Shown piece after piece: positions 1 to 7,637 of a stretch of 64,000 bases of DNA (positions are counted from its first letter, which is position 1; the number at the start of each line of letters is the position of its first letter). Position numbers and translations under genes: made by a program. Source of the DNA: Bisbaumannia sp015645095. GTDB taxonomy: Bacteria; Pseudomonadota; Gammaproteobacteria; Pseudomonadales; Halomonadaceae. Location of the stretch: contig CP141893.1 of NCBI GenBank assembly GCA_036871055.1, positions 558,001-622,000 of the forward strand, given 5' to 3'. Under the pieces are notes generated by a model. The model was not told the DNA's origin and made no database searches. It saw only the letters and a list, made by a program, of their open reading frames with translations.

Positions 1-935
1 TAGCCCGAGTGGGGGAAGGGGTTGAAGGGGATCAGGTTGATCTTGCAGGGCAGCTCCTCGAGCAGCTTGGCGAGCTGCCTGGCGTGCTCCTGCTGGTCGT
101 TGACGTCCTTGATCACCGTGTACTCGATGGTGACCAGGCGGGTGTCGTCGCACTTGCCCAGGTAGCGCTGGCAGGCGTCGAGCAGGGTGCGGATATTGTA
201 CTTGCGGTTGAGCGGTACCAGCTCGTTGCGCAGTTCGTCATTGGCGGCGTGCAGCGAGATGGCCAGGCTCACGTCGAGCTCGTCGCCGAGCTTGTCGATC
301 ATCGGCACCACCCCGGAGGTGGAGAGGGTGACGCGGCGCTTGGAGAGGCCGTAGCCGTTGTCGTCGAGCATCAGCTTCATGGCCGGCACGACGTTATCGT
401 AATTGAGCAGCGGTTCGCCCATGCCCATCATCACCACGTTGGTGACCGGGCGATTGGCGGTATCCCGGCGCGGGCCCACGCTGCGCTGGGCGACCCACAC
501 CTGGCCGATGATCTCGGCGGCCGTGAGGTTGCGCTGGAAGCCCTGCTTGCCGGTGGAGCAGAAGCTGCAATCCAGCGAGCAGCCCACCTGGGACGAGACG
601 CACAGGGTGCGGCGCTTGCCGTTCTCGGCGGGAATCAGCACCGTCTCCACATAGCTGCCGTCCTCTACCTCCAGCACCCACTTGCGGGTGCCGTCGCTGG
701 AGGTGCCCTCGTAGACCACCCCGGGGCCACGGATCTCGGCCACCTCATTGAGCTTGGCGCGCAGCGACTTGGAGAGGTTGGTCATGGCCTCGAAGTCGTC
801 GCAGCCTTCGATATGAATCCACTTCATCACCTGGGCGGCGCGGAATTTCTTCTCGCCCAGCGACACGAAGAAGGCTTCCATCGCCTCGCGGGTCATGCCG
901 AGCAGGTTGGTACGTTGGGGCGTGGTAGTGGTCAT
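1..935 (-). CDS. rlmN: 23S rRNA/tRNA adenine-C2 methyltransferase RlmN (3' end cut by window edge)
   Basis: RlmN is a radical-SAM enzyme that methylates C2 of A2503 in 23S rRNA and A37 of some tRNAs. About 311 codons are visible; the C-terminus lies beyond base 1. The radical-SAM cluster motif CxxxCxxC is seen as SLDCSFC, followed by STGKQGF. Further family motifs are NVVMMGMGEPL and LAISLHAANDELR. The start ATG (933-935) gives MTTTTPQRTNLLGM. It lies downstream of ndk on the same strand, the ndk-rlmN order known from Pseudomonas, where the pair follows the isc genes. Confidence 0.95.
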   Translation of the reverse strand, partial: MTTTTPQRTNLLGMTREAMEAFFVSLGEKKFRAAQVMKWIHIEGCDDFEAMTNLSKSLRAKLNEVAEIRGPGVVYEGTSSDGTRKWVLEVEDGSYVETVLIPAENGKRRTLCVSSQVGCSLDCSFCSTGKQGFQRNLTAAEIIGQVWVAQRSVGPRRDTANRPVTNVVMMGMGEPLLNYDNVVPAMKLMLDDNGYGLSKRRVTLSTSGVVPMIDKLGDELDVSLAISLHAANDELRNELVPLNRKYNIRTLLDACQRYLGKCDDTRLVTIEYTVIKDVNDQQEHARQLAKLLEELPCKINLIPFNPFPHSG

Positions 936-973
936 GGCGATCAGCGGGTCGGGGGAGGGAAAGCGGCCGGGGA

Positions 974-994
974 GGCGGGAGCTCGGCTCCCGCC
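974..994 (-). terminator. GC-rich hairpin between ndk and rlmN
   Basis: A 9-bp perfect stem (GGCGGGAGC / GCTCCCGCC, loop TCG) lies in the 70-bp gap between ndk and rlmN. No T-tract follows, so it is more likely a pause or processing site or partial terminator than a full Rho-independent terminator. Confidence 0.4.
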
Positions 995-1005
995 CGAAGC
1001 CTGGA

Positions 1006-1431
1006 TCAACGCGGGCAGATTTCGCTGTCCTGGAAGAAGTAGGCGATCTCGCGTGCGGCGGACTCGGGGGAGTCGGAACCGTGCACGGCGTTGGCATCGA
1101 TGGTCTCGGCGAAGTCGGCGCGGATGGTGCCCGGGGCGGCTTCTTTCGGGTTGGTGGCACCCATCAGGTCGCGGTTCTTGGCGATGGCGTCTTCACCTTC
1201 CAGCACCTGCACGACCACCGGACCGGAGGTCATGAAGCCGACCAGGTCCTTGAAGAAGGGACGCTCCTTGTGCTCGGCGTAGAAACCGCCGGCCTTGTCG
1301 TCGTCCAGCTTGAGCATCTTGGCGGCGACGACCTGCAGGCCGGCCTTCTCGAAACGAGCGATGATCTCGCCGATGGCGTTCTTGGCGACGGCGTCGGGCT
1401 TGATGATGGACAGGGTGCGTTCGGTAGCCAT
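1006..1431 (-). CDS. ndk: Nucleoside diphosphate kinase
   Basis: Transfers the gamma phosphate from ATP to nucleoside diphosphates through a phospho-histidine. The 141-residue protein matches the usual bacterial length. It begins MATERTLSIIKPDAVAKN, and the catalytic histidine is in NAVHGSDS near residue 117. The ATG at 1429-1431 is preceded by GGAG at proper spacing; longer in-frame extensions upstream lack family similarity. A gap of more than 370 bp separates it from iscA, with its own likely promoter, so it is probably transcribed independently. Confidence 0.97.
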   Translation of the reverse strand: MATERTLSIIKPDAVAKNAIGEIIARFEKAGLQVVAAKMLKLDDDKAGGFYAEHKERPFFKDLVGFMTSGPVVVQVLEGEDAIAKNRDLMGATNPKEAAPGTIRADFAETIDANAVHGSDSPESAAREIAYFFQDSEICPR

Positions 1432-1479
1432 GGGGCGTGTCTCCGTAATGGAATGGACAGGGTCTTCAGTATAACGACG

Positions 1480-1512
1480 CGCCGCCAGGCCCTGGGGAAG
1501 GGCCTGGCGGCG
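1480..1512 (-). other. Strong hairpin in the ndk leader
   Basis: A 13-bp perfect stem (CGCCGCCAGGCCC / GGGCCTGGCGGCG, 7-nt loop) lies between the predicted ndk promoter and its start codon. It could be an attenuator or leader structure, or it could limit read-through from the isc genes. Confidence 0.45.
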
Positions 1513-1578
1513 CCTCGGGTATGCGGTTCGGCGGCGGGCGGCCGCAGGGCGAGCCGAAAAGGCGCCGAGTGGGCGCGC

Positions 1579-1608
1579 ATTATAGCGGCTTATCGCCCGC
1601 CGGGACAA
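1579..1608 (-). promoter_or_regulatory. Predicted sigma-70 promoter of ndk
   Basis: On the minus strand, TTGTCC (-35, 1603-1608) and TATAAT (-10, 1579-1584) are separated by 18 bp. Transcription would start near 1572, leaving a leader of about 140 nt that contains the hairpin at 1480-1512. Confidence 0.55.
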
Positions 1609-1688
1609 TCGGCGCCGGTAGAGTTCCTTGTGCACGCAGTTTCGGTCGAGGCCCGGGGCTACCCTGGGGATAGCCACTACGCGAAGAC

Positions 1689-1771
1689 GCTGTGAACCCC
1701 TCCCTGGGCGCTCGACTTTTTCGTCCCTGAAAAAGACGCTTCGCTCCGGGCTACCCCCAGCGCCCCTTAGC
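1689..1771 (+). repeat. Dispersed intergenic repeat, copy A
   Basis: Intergenic block between ndk and iscA that recurs in inverted orientation at 23619-23700. The two copies share an identical 24-bp block (1689-1712, beginning GCTGTGAACCCC and ending TGGGCGCT) and an identical end CCCCCAGCGCCCCT. The middle differs but forms a small hairpin in both. The block edges are mutually complementary (TGGGCGCT versus AGCGCCC), so the unit folds as an imperfect palindrome like REP-type elements. Confidence 0.6.
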
Positions 1772-1801
1772 TATTCCAGCGAAGCAGCTTAGGTCTTTGG
1801 T

Positions 1802-2128
1802 CTAGACGGTAAAGCTTTCGCCGCAGCCGCACTGGTCCTTGACGTTGGGGTTGTTGAAGCGGAAGAAGCGGTTCAGCCCTTCGTTGACGTAGTCCACCTC
1901 GCTGCCGTCGAGCATCTCCAGGGCCTCGGGGGCCACATAGACGGTGGCGCCGTGGGCCTCGAAGGCAGTGTCCTCGGCTTCGGCCGCGTCGGCGAAGTCG
2001 AGCACATAGCTGTAGCCGGAGCAGCCGCTGGGCTTGACCGAGACGCGCAGGCCCAGGCCGTGGCCGCGTTCGTCGAGGACGCGGTGAATCTGCTCGGCGG
2101 CGGCGGGAGTGATCGAGAGTTGCGCCAT
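1802..2128 (-). CDS. iscA: Iron-sulfur cluster assembly A-type carrier (IscA-like)
   Basis: A-type carriers hold iron or Fe-S clusters and pass them to target proteins. The 108-residue protein begins MAQLSITPAAAEQIH and has the three conserved cysteines: one in SGCSGYSY near residue 36 and two in the C-terminal CGCGESF. An ATG six codons upstream is possible, but the ATG at 2126-2128 has AGGAGG seven bases before it and matches the family start. It directly follows iscS (29-bp gap), where iscU would normally come first. ErpA-type function cannot be excluded. Confidence 0.88.
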   Translation of the reverse strand: MAQLSITPAAAEQIHRVLDERGHGLGLRVSVKPSGCSGYSYVLDFADAAEAEDTAFEAHGATVYVAPEALEMLDGSEVDYVNEGLNRFFRFNNPNVKDQCGCGESFTV

Positions 2129-2157
2129 GGGACTTGCCTCCTGCAAGGAAGTGGGGG

Positions 2158-3306
2158 TCAGCGGCGTAGCCGGGTCAGGGCGTGGCGGATCTCCGCCAGG
2201 GCCTGGTCGATGTCGGCGTCGGTGGTGAAACGCCCGAAGCTGAAGCGCAGCGAAGCCAGGGCCCGCGCCCGGGGCACGCCGATGCCCTGTAATACATAGG
2301 ATGGCTCGACGCTGGCGGAGTTGCAGGCGGAGCCGGTGGAGAGGGCCAGGTGACGCAGGGCCATCAGCAGCGACTCGCCGTCCACGCCGTCGAAGGCCAG
2401 GTTGACGATATTGGGCACGGCGGCCTCCACGCGAGTGTTGGCATGGATGCCGTCCAGATCGGAGAGCCCGGCCAGGAAGCGTTCGTGCAGCTCGGCGATG
2501 CGTGCCTGATCCTGTTCGCCCTCGGCCTGGGCCAGGGCGAAGGCCTCGCCCATGCCGACGATCTGGTGGGTGGCCAGGGTGCCGGAGCGCATGCCGCGCT
2601 CGTGGCCGCCACCGTGGATCAGCGCCTCCAGGCGGATCTCGGGGCTGCGCTTCACATAGAGCGCGCCGATGCCCTTGGGGCCATAGACCTTGTGGGCGGA
2701 GAGCGACAGCAGGTCGATGCCCTGAGCCGCCACGTCCAGGGGCAGCTTGCCGGCGGCCTGGGCGGCGTCAACATGGAAGACCGCACCATGGGCGTGGGTC
2801 ACCTCGGCCAGGGCTGCCAGGTCATGGATCACCCCCAGCTCGTTGTTGACCGCCATCAGCGACACCAGTTGGGTGTCGTCACGCATCGCCTCGGCGAGCT
2901 GCTCCGGGGTGGTGCGCCCGTCCTCGCCCGGCGTCAGCCAGGTGACCTCGAAGCCTTCGGCTTCCAGGGCCTTGGCGGTATCGACGATCGCCTTGTGCTC
3001 GATGGTCGAGGTCACCAGATGGCGGCCACGCCCGCGGTTGGCGCGCATGAAACCGATCAGCGCCAGGTTGTCCGCCTCGGTGGCGCCACTGGTCCAGACG
3101 ATCTCCCGGGGGTCGGCGTTGATCAGGTCGGCGACCTGGCGACGGGCGCCCTCCACCGCCTGTTCCGCCAGCCAGCCCGGCATATGGCTGCGCGATGCCG
3201 GGTTGGCGAAGGTGCCATCCAGGGTCAGGTGACGGCTCATGGCCTCGGCGACGCGGGGGTCGACCGGAGTGGTGGCGGCATAATCGAGATAGATGGGGGC
3301 GCTCAT
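2158..3306 (-). CDS. iscS: Cysteine desulfurase IscS-type, without the usual C-terminal tail
   Basis: PLP enzyme that moves sulfur from cysteine to an enzyme persulfide for Fe-S clusters and tRNA thiolation. Visible features are the start MSAPIYLDYAATTPVDPR, the PLP lysine in SLSAHKVYGPKG, and the active-site cysteine in STGSACNSASVEPS. The protein has 382 residues, against about 404 for E. coli IscS, and stops at RHALTRLRR. The roughly 20-residue tail that docks IscU in E. coli is absent. This fits the lack of iscU next to it. The start at 3306 was chosen over one 12 codons upstream because the family begins there. Confidence 0.93.
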   Translation of the reverse strand: MSAPIYLDYAATTPVDPRVAEAMSRHLTLDGTFANPASRSHMPGWLAEQAVEGARRQVADLINADPREIVWTSGATEADNLALIGFMRANRGRGRHLVTSTIEHKAIVDTAKALEAEGFEVTWLTPGEDGRTTPEQLAEAMRDDTQLVSLMAVNNELGVIHDLAALAEVTHAHGAVFHVDAAQAAGKLPLDVAAQGIDLLSLSAHKVYGPKGIGALYVKRSPEIRLEALIHGGGHERGMRSGTLATHQIVGMGEAFALAQAEGEQDQARIAELHERFLAGLSDLDGIHANTRVEAAVPNIVNLAFDGVDGESLLMALRHLALSTGSACNSASVEPSYVLQGIGVPRARALASLRFSFGRFTTDADIDQALAEIRHALTRLRR

Positions 3307-3342
3307 GGGCTGAATCGGGGCTCGCTGTAAAAACGGGGCCAC

Positions 3343-3813
3343 TCAGGGCGTGGAGGTGGCGATGGTGCCATCGGTGTGCCGCAGTCGCTGGCGTTGTGCC
3401 ACCTGCTGGACCTCCTGGCGGGCGATCAGGTCGGCCAGGGTGATGCCGTCGAGGAAGCCATGGATCTGCCGGGAGAGCTCGCACCACAGGTGGTGGGTCA
3501 GGCAGACATCGCCCTGCTGGCAGTCGGAGAGCCCCTGGCAGCGCGTCGCGTCCACCGACTCGTTCACCGCGTCGATGACCCGGGCCACGGTGATCGCCTC
3601 CGGGGCCACCGCCAGCAGGTAGCCACCGCCGGGGCCGCGCACGCTCTTGACCAGCTGGGCACGGCGCAGCCGGGCGAAGAGCTGCTCCAGGTAGGAGAGC
3701 GAGATCTCCTGGCGGCGCGAGATATCGGCCAGGCTGGTGGGCTCACGGCTCGCGTTCATCGCCAGGTCGAGCATGGCGGTGACCGCGTAACGTCCTTTGG
3801 TGGTCAGGCGCAT
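3343..3813 (-). CDS. iscR: Rrf2-family Fe-S cluster regulator IscR
   Basis: [2Fe-2S]-sensing transcription regulator that represses the isc genes when cluster supply is adequate. The 156-residue protein starts MRLTTKGRYAVTAMLDLA (winged helix-turn-helix). It carries the ligand set C-x5-C-x5-C-x2-H in DATRCQGLSDCQQGDVCLTHH, the same spacing as E. coli IscR. It is first in the iscR-iscS-iscA operon, with a 36-bp gap to iscS. The promoter at 3874-3907 carries an IscR-like half-site, suggesting autoregulation. Confidence 0.95.
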   Translation of the reverse strand: MRLTTKGRYAVTAMLDLAMNASREPTSLADISRRQEISLSYLEQLFARLRRAQLVKSVRGPGGGYLLAVAPEAITVARVIDAVNESVDATRCQGLSDCQQGDVCLTHHLWCELSRQIHGFLDGITLADLIARQEVQQVAQRQRLRHTDGTIATSTP

Positions 3814-3873
3814 AGGAGTGGCACGCTTGGTCGCGGCGCCAATGGCGGCGCCACGAGTGGCTGTCGGTCCACC

Positions 3874-3907
3874 ATTATGGGGAAGTCCCAGCAGGAGGGT
3901 CAACTAT
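3874..3907 (-). promoter_or_regulatory. iscR promoter with IscR type-1 half-site
   Basis: On the minus strand, TTGACC (-35, 3898-3903) and CATAAT (-10, 3874-3879) have an 18-bp spacer. ATAGTTGAC (3899-3907) matches the first half of the E. coli IscR type-1 consensus ATASYYGAC exactly and overlaps the -35. The second half-site is poor. The -35 lies against the cysE stop codon. Confidence 0.5.
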
Positions 3908-4776
3908 TCCCCGGTGCCGGTGGCCTTGTCGCCGGGCGGGTTGGGACGCCCCTGGCGCGGCGCCTCCTCGGCCTCCGCCGGGGGGCAGCAGCCGTCCATG
4001 TCCTCGAGGATCTCGGCGAAATCCTCGTCGCGCAGCTCCGGCAGCTTGCCTTCCCGGTAGCTGGCGTCGAGCTTGCGCAGGGTGGAGCACATGCGCTCGA
4101 TGCGCTCGTCCACCGCATGCATATGATCGAGCATGGCCTGCATGGAGCGGGCCATGGGGTCGGGCATGTCCTGACTGACGCCATAGGCGTCGAAGCCGAA
4201 CTTCTTGCGGATCGCCTCGCGGCGCTCCGGGTCGAAGTCGGGCATCTCCTCCATGTCCGGCTCGTCGCGCTTGACGATCTTGCCGGGGATGCCCACCACG
4301 GTGGCCCCGGCGGGTACCGCCTTGGTGACCACTGCATTGGAGCCGATCTTGGCCCCGGCGCCCACGGTGAAGGGGCCGAGGATCTTGGCCCCGGCGCCGA
4401 CGATGACGCCATCTTCCAGGGTGGGGTGACGCTTGCCCTTGTTCCAGCTGGTGCCACCCAGGGTCACGCCGTGGTAGAGGGTCACGTCGTCGCCGATCTC
4501 GGCGGTCTCGCCGATCACCACCCCCATGCCGTGGTCGATAAAGAAGCGCCGGCCGATCTTCGCGCCGGGGTGGATCTCCACGCCGGTGAGCCAGCGGGTC
4601 AGGGTCGAGAGGGTGCGCGCCAGCCACTTGAGGTTCTTCTGCCACAGCCAGTGGTTACAGCGATGCGCCAGCAGGGCGTGCAGACCGGGGTAGTTGGTCA
4701 GCACTTCGAAGAAGTTGCGTGCCGCGGGGTCGCGGGCGAAAACGCTATCGATATCTTCGCGCAGGCGTCGAAACAT
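3904..4776 (-). CDS. cysE: Serine O-acetyltransferase
   Basis: Makes O-acetylserine from serine and acetyl-CoA, the first committed step of cysteine synthesis. The 290-residue protein has a short helical N-terminus, then a left-handed beta-helix of hexapeptide repeats (about residues 65-170). Catalytic residues lie in FFIDHGMGVVIGETAEIG and LYHGVTLGGTSWNKGKRHP. The C-terminal extension (about 190-290) is hydrophilic and longer than in E. coli. Its position before iscR links cysteine supply to cysteine desulfuration, as in Azotobacter and Pseudomonas. Confidence 0.93.
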   Translation of the reverse strand: MFRRLREDIDSVFARDPAARNFFEVLTNYPGLHALLAHRCNHWLWQKNLKWLARTLSTLTRWLTGVEIHPGAKIGRRFFIDHGMGVVIGETAEIGDDVTLYHGVTLGGTSWNKGKRHPTLEDGVIVGAGAKILGPFTVGAGAKIGSNAVVTKAVPAGATVVGIPGKIVKRDEPDMEEMPDFDPERREAIRKKFGFDAYGVSQDMPDPMARSMQAMLDHMHAVDERIERMCSTLRKLDASYREGKLPELRDEDFAEILEDMDGCCPPAEAEEAPRQGRPNPPGDKATGTGE

Positions 4777-4810
4777 GCGGTGATCCTTGGTGGCGATGGC
4801 CGCCGCTCCC

Positions 4811-4820
4811 GGGGGGGGGG
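4811..4820 (+). repeat. Homopolymer G10 tract upstream of cysE
   Basis: Ten consecutive G lie in the trmJ-cysE gap, 35-44 bp upstream of the cysE start codon. Such tracts are slippage-prone in replication and error-prone in sequencing. Confidence 0.8.
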
Positions 4821-4896
4821 CGGCAAGGCGGCTTGGGCGTCAACTCAACCGGCGGATGGGGCTATGCCTTCATAGTGGGGGCCCGCGCGACCGCCT

Positions 4897-5664
4897 TCAA
4901 CCCTCATGGCGGCGCGCCGCCTCGGCCTGCTTCTCGGTGGCGCTGAGGATGCCGCGCAGGATGTTCACCTCCATGCTGTCGGGGCGGGCACGCATCATTA
5001 GGCGGCGCAGCCGGGCCATCAACTGACGCGGGGTGGCCGGGTCGTGGAAGCCGATGGTGATCAGGGTGCGTTCCAGGTGCGCGAAGTAGCGCTCCAGGTC
5101 GTCATGGGTGGCCGGCGGTGCGGTCTCCGTCATGCCCATGGGCGGCAGGGCGTCGTCGTCCTGCTGCTGGTCGAGCCAGGCCAGGCGGCACTCGTAGGCC
5201 AGCACCTGCACCGCGGTGGCCAGGTTCAGGGAGCTGAACTCCGGATTGGCGGGGATATGCACATGGGCATGGCAGCGCTGCAGCTCGGCATTGGAGAGGC
5301 CGCTGTCCTCGCGGCCGAAGACCAGGGCGATGCGCGCCTCGGCGGGGGCCAGTTCCTCGGGGAGGCGTTCGCCCAACTGGCGGGGGCTGATCATCGGCCA
5401 GGGCAGGGTACGTGAGCGGGCGCTGGCTCCGACCACCAGGGTGCAGTCGGCCACCGCCTCTTCCAGGGTCTCGACGACCCGGGCGCCATGCACCAGGTGG
5501 TCGGCCCCGGAGGCCCGCGAGACGCTGTCGGCGGTGAGCACCTCGCAGCGTGGGGCCACCAGGGCCAGGTCGGCCAGCCCCATGTTGTGCATGGCACGGG
5601 CGGTGCCGCCGATATTGCCGGGGTGGCTGGTGCCGATCAGCACGATACGGATGCGCTCTAGCAT
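4897..5664 (-). CDS. trmJ: tRNA (cytidine/uridine-32 2'-O)-methyltransferase TrmJ
   Basis: SPOUT-class methyltransferase that 2'-O-methylates tRNA position 32. The 255-residue protein starts MLERIRIVLIGTSHPGNIGG. It has the SPOUT motifs ALVFGREDSGLSNAEL and IPANPEFSSLNLATAVQV, which form the knotted SAM site. A basic C-terminal helical region follows. It is divergent from suhB, as in Pseudomonas, and separated from cysE by 120 bp that contain a G10 tract. Confidence 0.95.
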   Translation of the reverse strand: MLERIRIVLIGTSHPGNIGGTARAMHNMGLADLALVAPRCEVLTADSVSRASGADHLVHGARVVETLEEAVADCTLVVGASARSRTLPWPMISPRQLGERLPEELAPAEARIALVFGREDSGLSNAELQRCHAHVHIPANPEFSSLNLATAVQVLAYECRLAWLDQQQDDDALPPMGMTETAPPATHDDLERYFAHLERTLITIGFHDPATPRQLMARLRRLMMRARPDSMEVNILRGILSATEKQAEAARRHEG

Positions 5665-5826
5665 GGGGAATACCTGGGGCTGCTGAATCCAAGGGAGCAG
5701 AGTCTAGCATGCCGAAAGGCGTCATGTGCGTGGCGCAAGCGGCGGCGATCTGCTAGGATTCGCGCCGTCCTCTGTCGACGCCCTGCGTCCGTTCTTTAAC
5801 AGTCACCGACTCCTCAAGGCCCGATC

Positions 5827-6621
5827 ATGCATCCGATGGTCCAATTCGGCCTGCGCGCCGCCCGTAGCGCCGCCGAACAGTTTCTGCGTATCCGTGAGCG
5901 TATCGAGAACGCCCATGAAGAACACAGCCTCGACCGGCTGCTGGAAGATACCGCCCGCAATGCCGAGACCCTGATCACCCGCCAGCTCGCCCGGGGCTAT
6001 CCCGAGCATGGCGTGGCCGGCCGCTACACCCCGCACCGCGAGGGGCAGGGCGAGGGTCGGGACTACCACTGGCAGATCGAGCCCTTCCACGGCTACTCCA
6101 ACCTCAGCGTGGCCGGCCGCGGTTTCGCGCTCTCCCTGGTGTGCCTGCACAAGGGGCGCCCGGAGCATGCCATCGTGATCTGTCCCTTCAGCGATGATGA
6201 ATACCTGGCCAGCCGCGGTCGGGGTGCCCAGCACAATGGCAAGCGTATCCGCGTGCCCAAGGCCGCCGCTATCGAGGGCAGCCGCCTGGCCCTGGGCCTG
6301 CCCGAGCTGTGGCAGCGCACCCGTCACTTCCCCGCCTACCTGACCCTGGCCCAGCGCCTGGGGCCCCAGGTGGAAGTGCAGCTGGCCACCGGCAGCGGCC
6401 TGCTGGACATGGCCGAGCTGGCCGCCGGGCGTGCCGATATGGTCTTTGTGCTGGGCCTGGAGGAGCAGGACAAGCTGGCCGGCAGCCTGCTGCTCAAGGA
6501 GGCCGGGGCGCTGATCGGTTCCCTGGACGGCGCCCCCAGCGTGCCCACCGAGGGGCAGCTGATGGCCGCCAACCCGCGCCTCTTCAAGGCGCTGATGCAG
6601 CAGCTCAAGCCGCACTTCTAA
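5827..6621 (+). CDS. suhB: SuhB-like inositol monophosphatase family protein with lost catalytic motifs
   Basis: The start MHPMVQFGLRAARSAAEQF and the overall length (264 aa) match SuhB, known both as an inositol monophosphatase and as an rRNA antitermination factor that works with NusA. The metal-binding motifs are degraded: the usual IDPLDGTTNF is IEPFHGYSNL here, and the ITEESG glutamate region reads GVAGRYTPH. Only the Asp of the WD motif may remain (EEQDKLAG). Phosphatase activity is therefore unlikely, and the antitermination role is the plausible retained function. It is divergent from trmJ, as in Pseudomonas. Confidence 0.85.
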   Translation: MHPMVQFGLRAARSAAEQFLRIRERIENAHEEHSLDRLLEDTARNAETLITRQLARGYPEHGVAGRYTPHREGQGEGRDYHWQIEPFHGYSNLSVAGRGFALSLVCLHKGRPEHAIVICPFSDDEYLASRGRGAQHNGKRIRVPKAAAIEGSRLALGLPELWQRTRHFPAYLTLAQRLGPQVEVQLATGSGLLDMAELAAGRADMVFVLGLEEQDKLAGSLLLKEAGALIGSLDGAPSVPTEGQLMAANPRLFKALMQQLKPHF

Positions 6622-6638
6622 GCCTGAAGCTGAAAGAA

Positions 6639-6673
6639 AAACCGCCCCCATGGCCATGCCATGGGGGCGGTTT
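6639..6673. terminator. Bidirectional terminator between suhB and secF
   Basis: Perfect 15-bp stem (AAACCGCCCCCATGG / CCATGGGGGCGGTTT) with a 5-nt loop between two convergent genes. A-runs before and T-runs after it make it effective in both directions. Confidence 0.85.
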
Positions 6674-6704
6674 CGTTTGGGCTGCTTGCCAGCGTCCAGC
6701 GAGG

Positions 6705-7628
6705 CTAGGGCAGCTCTTCCGCTTCCGGGTCTTCCTTCTTGGCCGGGATCAGGTCCTCGCGGTTGAGCTTCACCGCCAGCAGCAGGGCCGCGGCCACGTA
6801 GATGGAGGAGAAGGTCCCCACCACCACGCCGAGGATCAGGGCGATCGAGAAGTAGTGGATCATGTCGCCGCCCAGCAGCAGCAGCGCCATCAGCACCAGC
6901 AGGGTGGTACCGGAGGTCGCCAGCGTGCGGGACAGGGTCAGGTTGATCGCTTCGTTGAAGATCGCCGGCATGTCGTCGATCCGTGAGGTGCGGATCGTCT
7001 CGCGGATGCGGTCGTAGACCACGATGGTATCGTTCAGCGAGTAGCCGATCACCGCCAGCAGGGCCGCCAGCACGGTCAGATCGAAGTCGAACTGGAACAG
7101 CGAGAAGACGCCGACCACGATGATGACGTCGTGCATCAATGCCAGCAGGGCGCCGATGGCGAACTTGTACTGGAAGCGGAAGGCCACGTAGAGCATCACG
7201 ATGCCCAGCGCCACCAGCAGGCCCAGGCCGGACTGATCGCGCAGCTGCTCGCCGACCTGGGCGCCGACGAACTCGGCACGCACCAGGTCGACGCCGACGC
7301 CGCCCTCGCGGAGCAGGGCCACCACCTGATCGCCCACGTTGGGGTCGAAGGCCTGCTGCAGGCGGATCAGGATCTCGGTGGAGGCGCCGAAGGTCTGCAC
7401 CGAGACGTCCCGGAAGCCGGCGGCCTCCAGGGTCTGGCGCACCGCATCCAGGGCCGGGGCGGTGGCATAGCGCACCTCCACCAGGGTGCCGCCGGTGAAG
7501 TCGAGGCCCAGGTTGAGCTGCTGGAAGAGCAGCGAGGCGATCGACACCAGCAGCATGACACCGGAGATCGCGAAGGCGATCCGGCGCTTGCCCATGAAGT
7601 CGAACTGTCGATTGACTAGGGTTTTCAT
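6705..7628 (-). CDS. secF: Protein translocase subunit SecF
   Basis: Inner-membrane partner of SecD that uses the proton gradient to help complete Sec export. The protein of about 307 residues has one N-terminal TM segment, a periplasmic domain beginning near LDFTGGTLVEVRYA, and five C-terminal TM segments (from about residue 130) with the RND-like motif GYSLNDTIVVYDRIRE. The ATG at 7626-7628 has AGAGGT before it; a GTG two codons earlier is also possible. The gene follows secD by nine bases. Confidence 0.95.
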   Translation of the reverse strand: MKTLVNRQFDFMGKRRIAFAISGVMLLVSIASLLFQQLNLGLDFTGGTLVEVRYATAPALDAVRQTLEAAGFRDVSVQTFGASTEILIRLQQAFDPNVGDQVVALLREGGVGVDLVRAEFVGAQVGEQLRDQSGLGLLVALGIVMLYVAFRFQYKFAIGALLALMHDVIIVVGVFSLFQFDFDLTVLAALLAVIGYSLNDTIVVYDRIRETIRTSRIDDMPAIFNEAINLTLSRTLATSGTTLLVLMALLLLGGDMIHYFSIALILGVVVGTFSSIYVAAALLLAVKLNREDLIPAKKEDPEAEELP

Positions 7629-7637
7629 GCTCACCTC

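Noticed and set aside
2350..3330. 326-codon frame antisense to iscS
   Set aside because: iscS is certain. Long antisense frames are expected at this GC content, and the translation (His, Gly, Val rich) resembles the other shadows.
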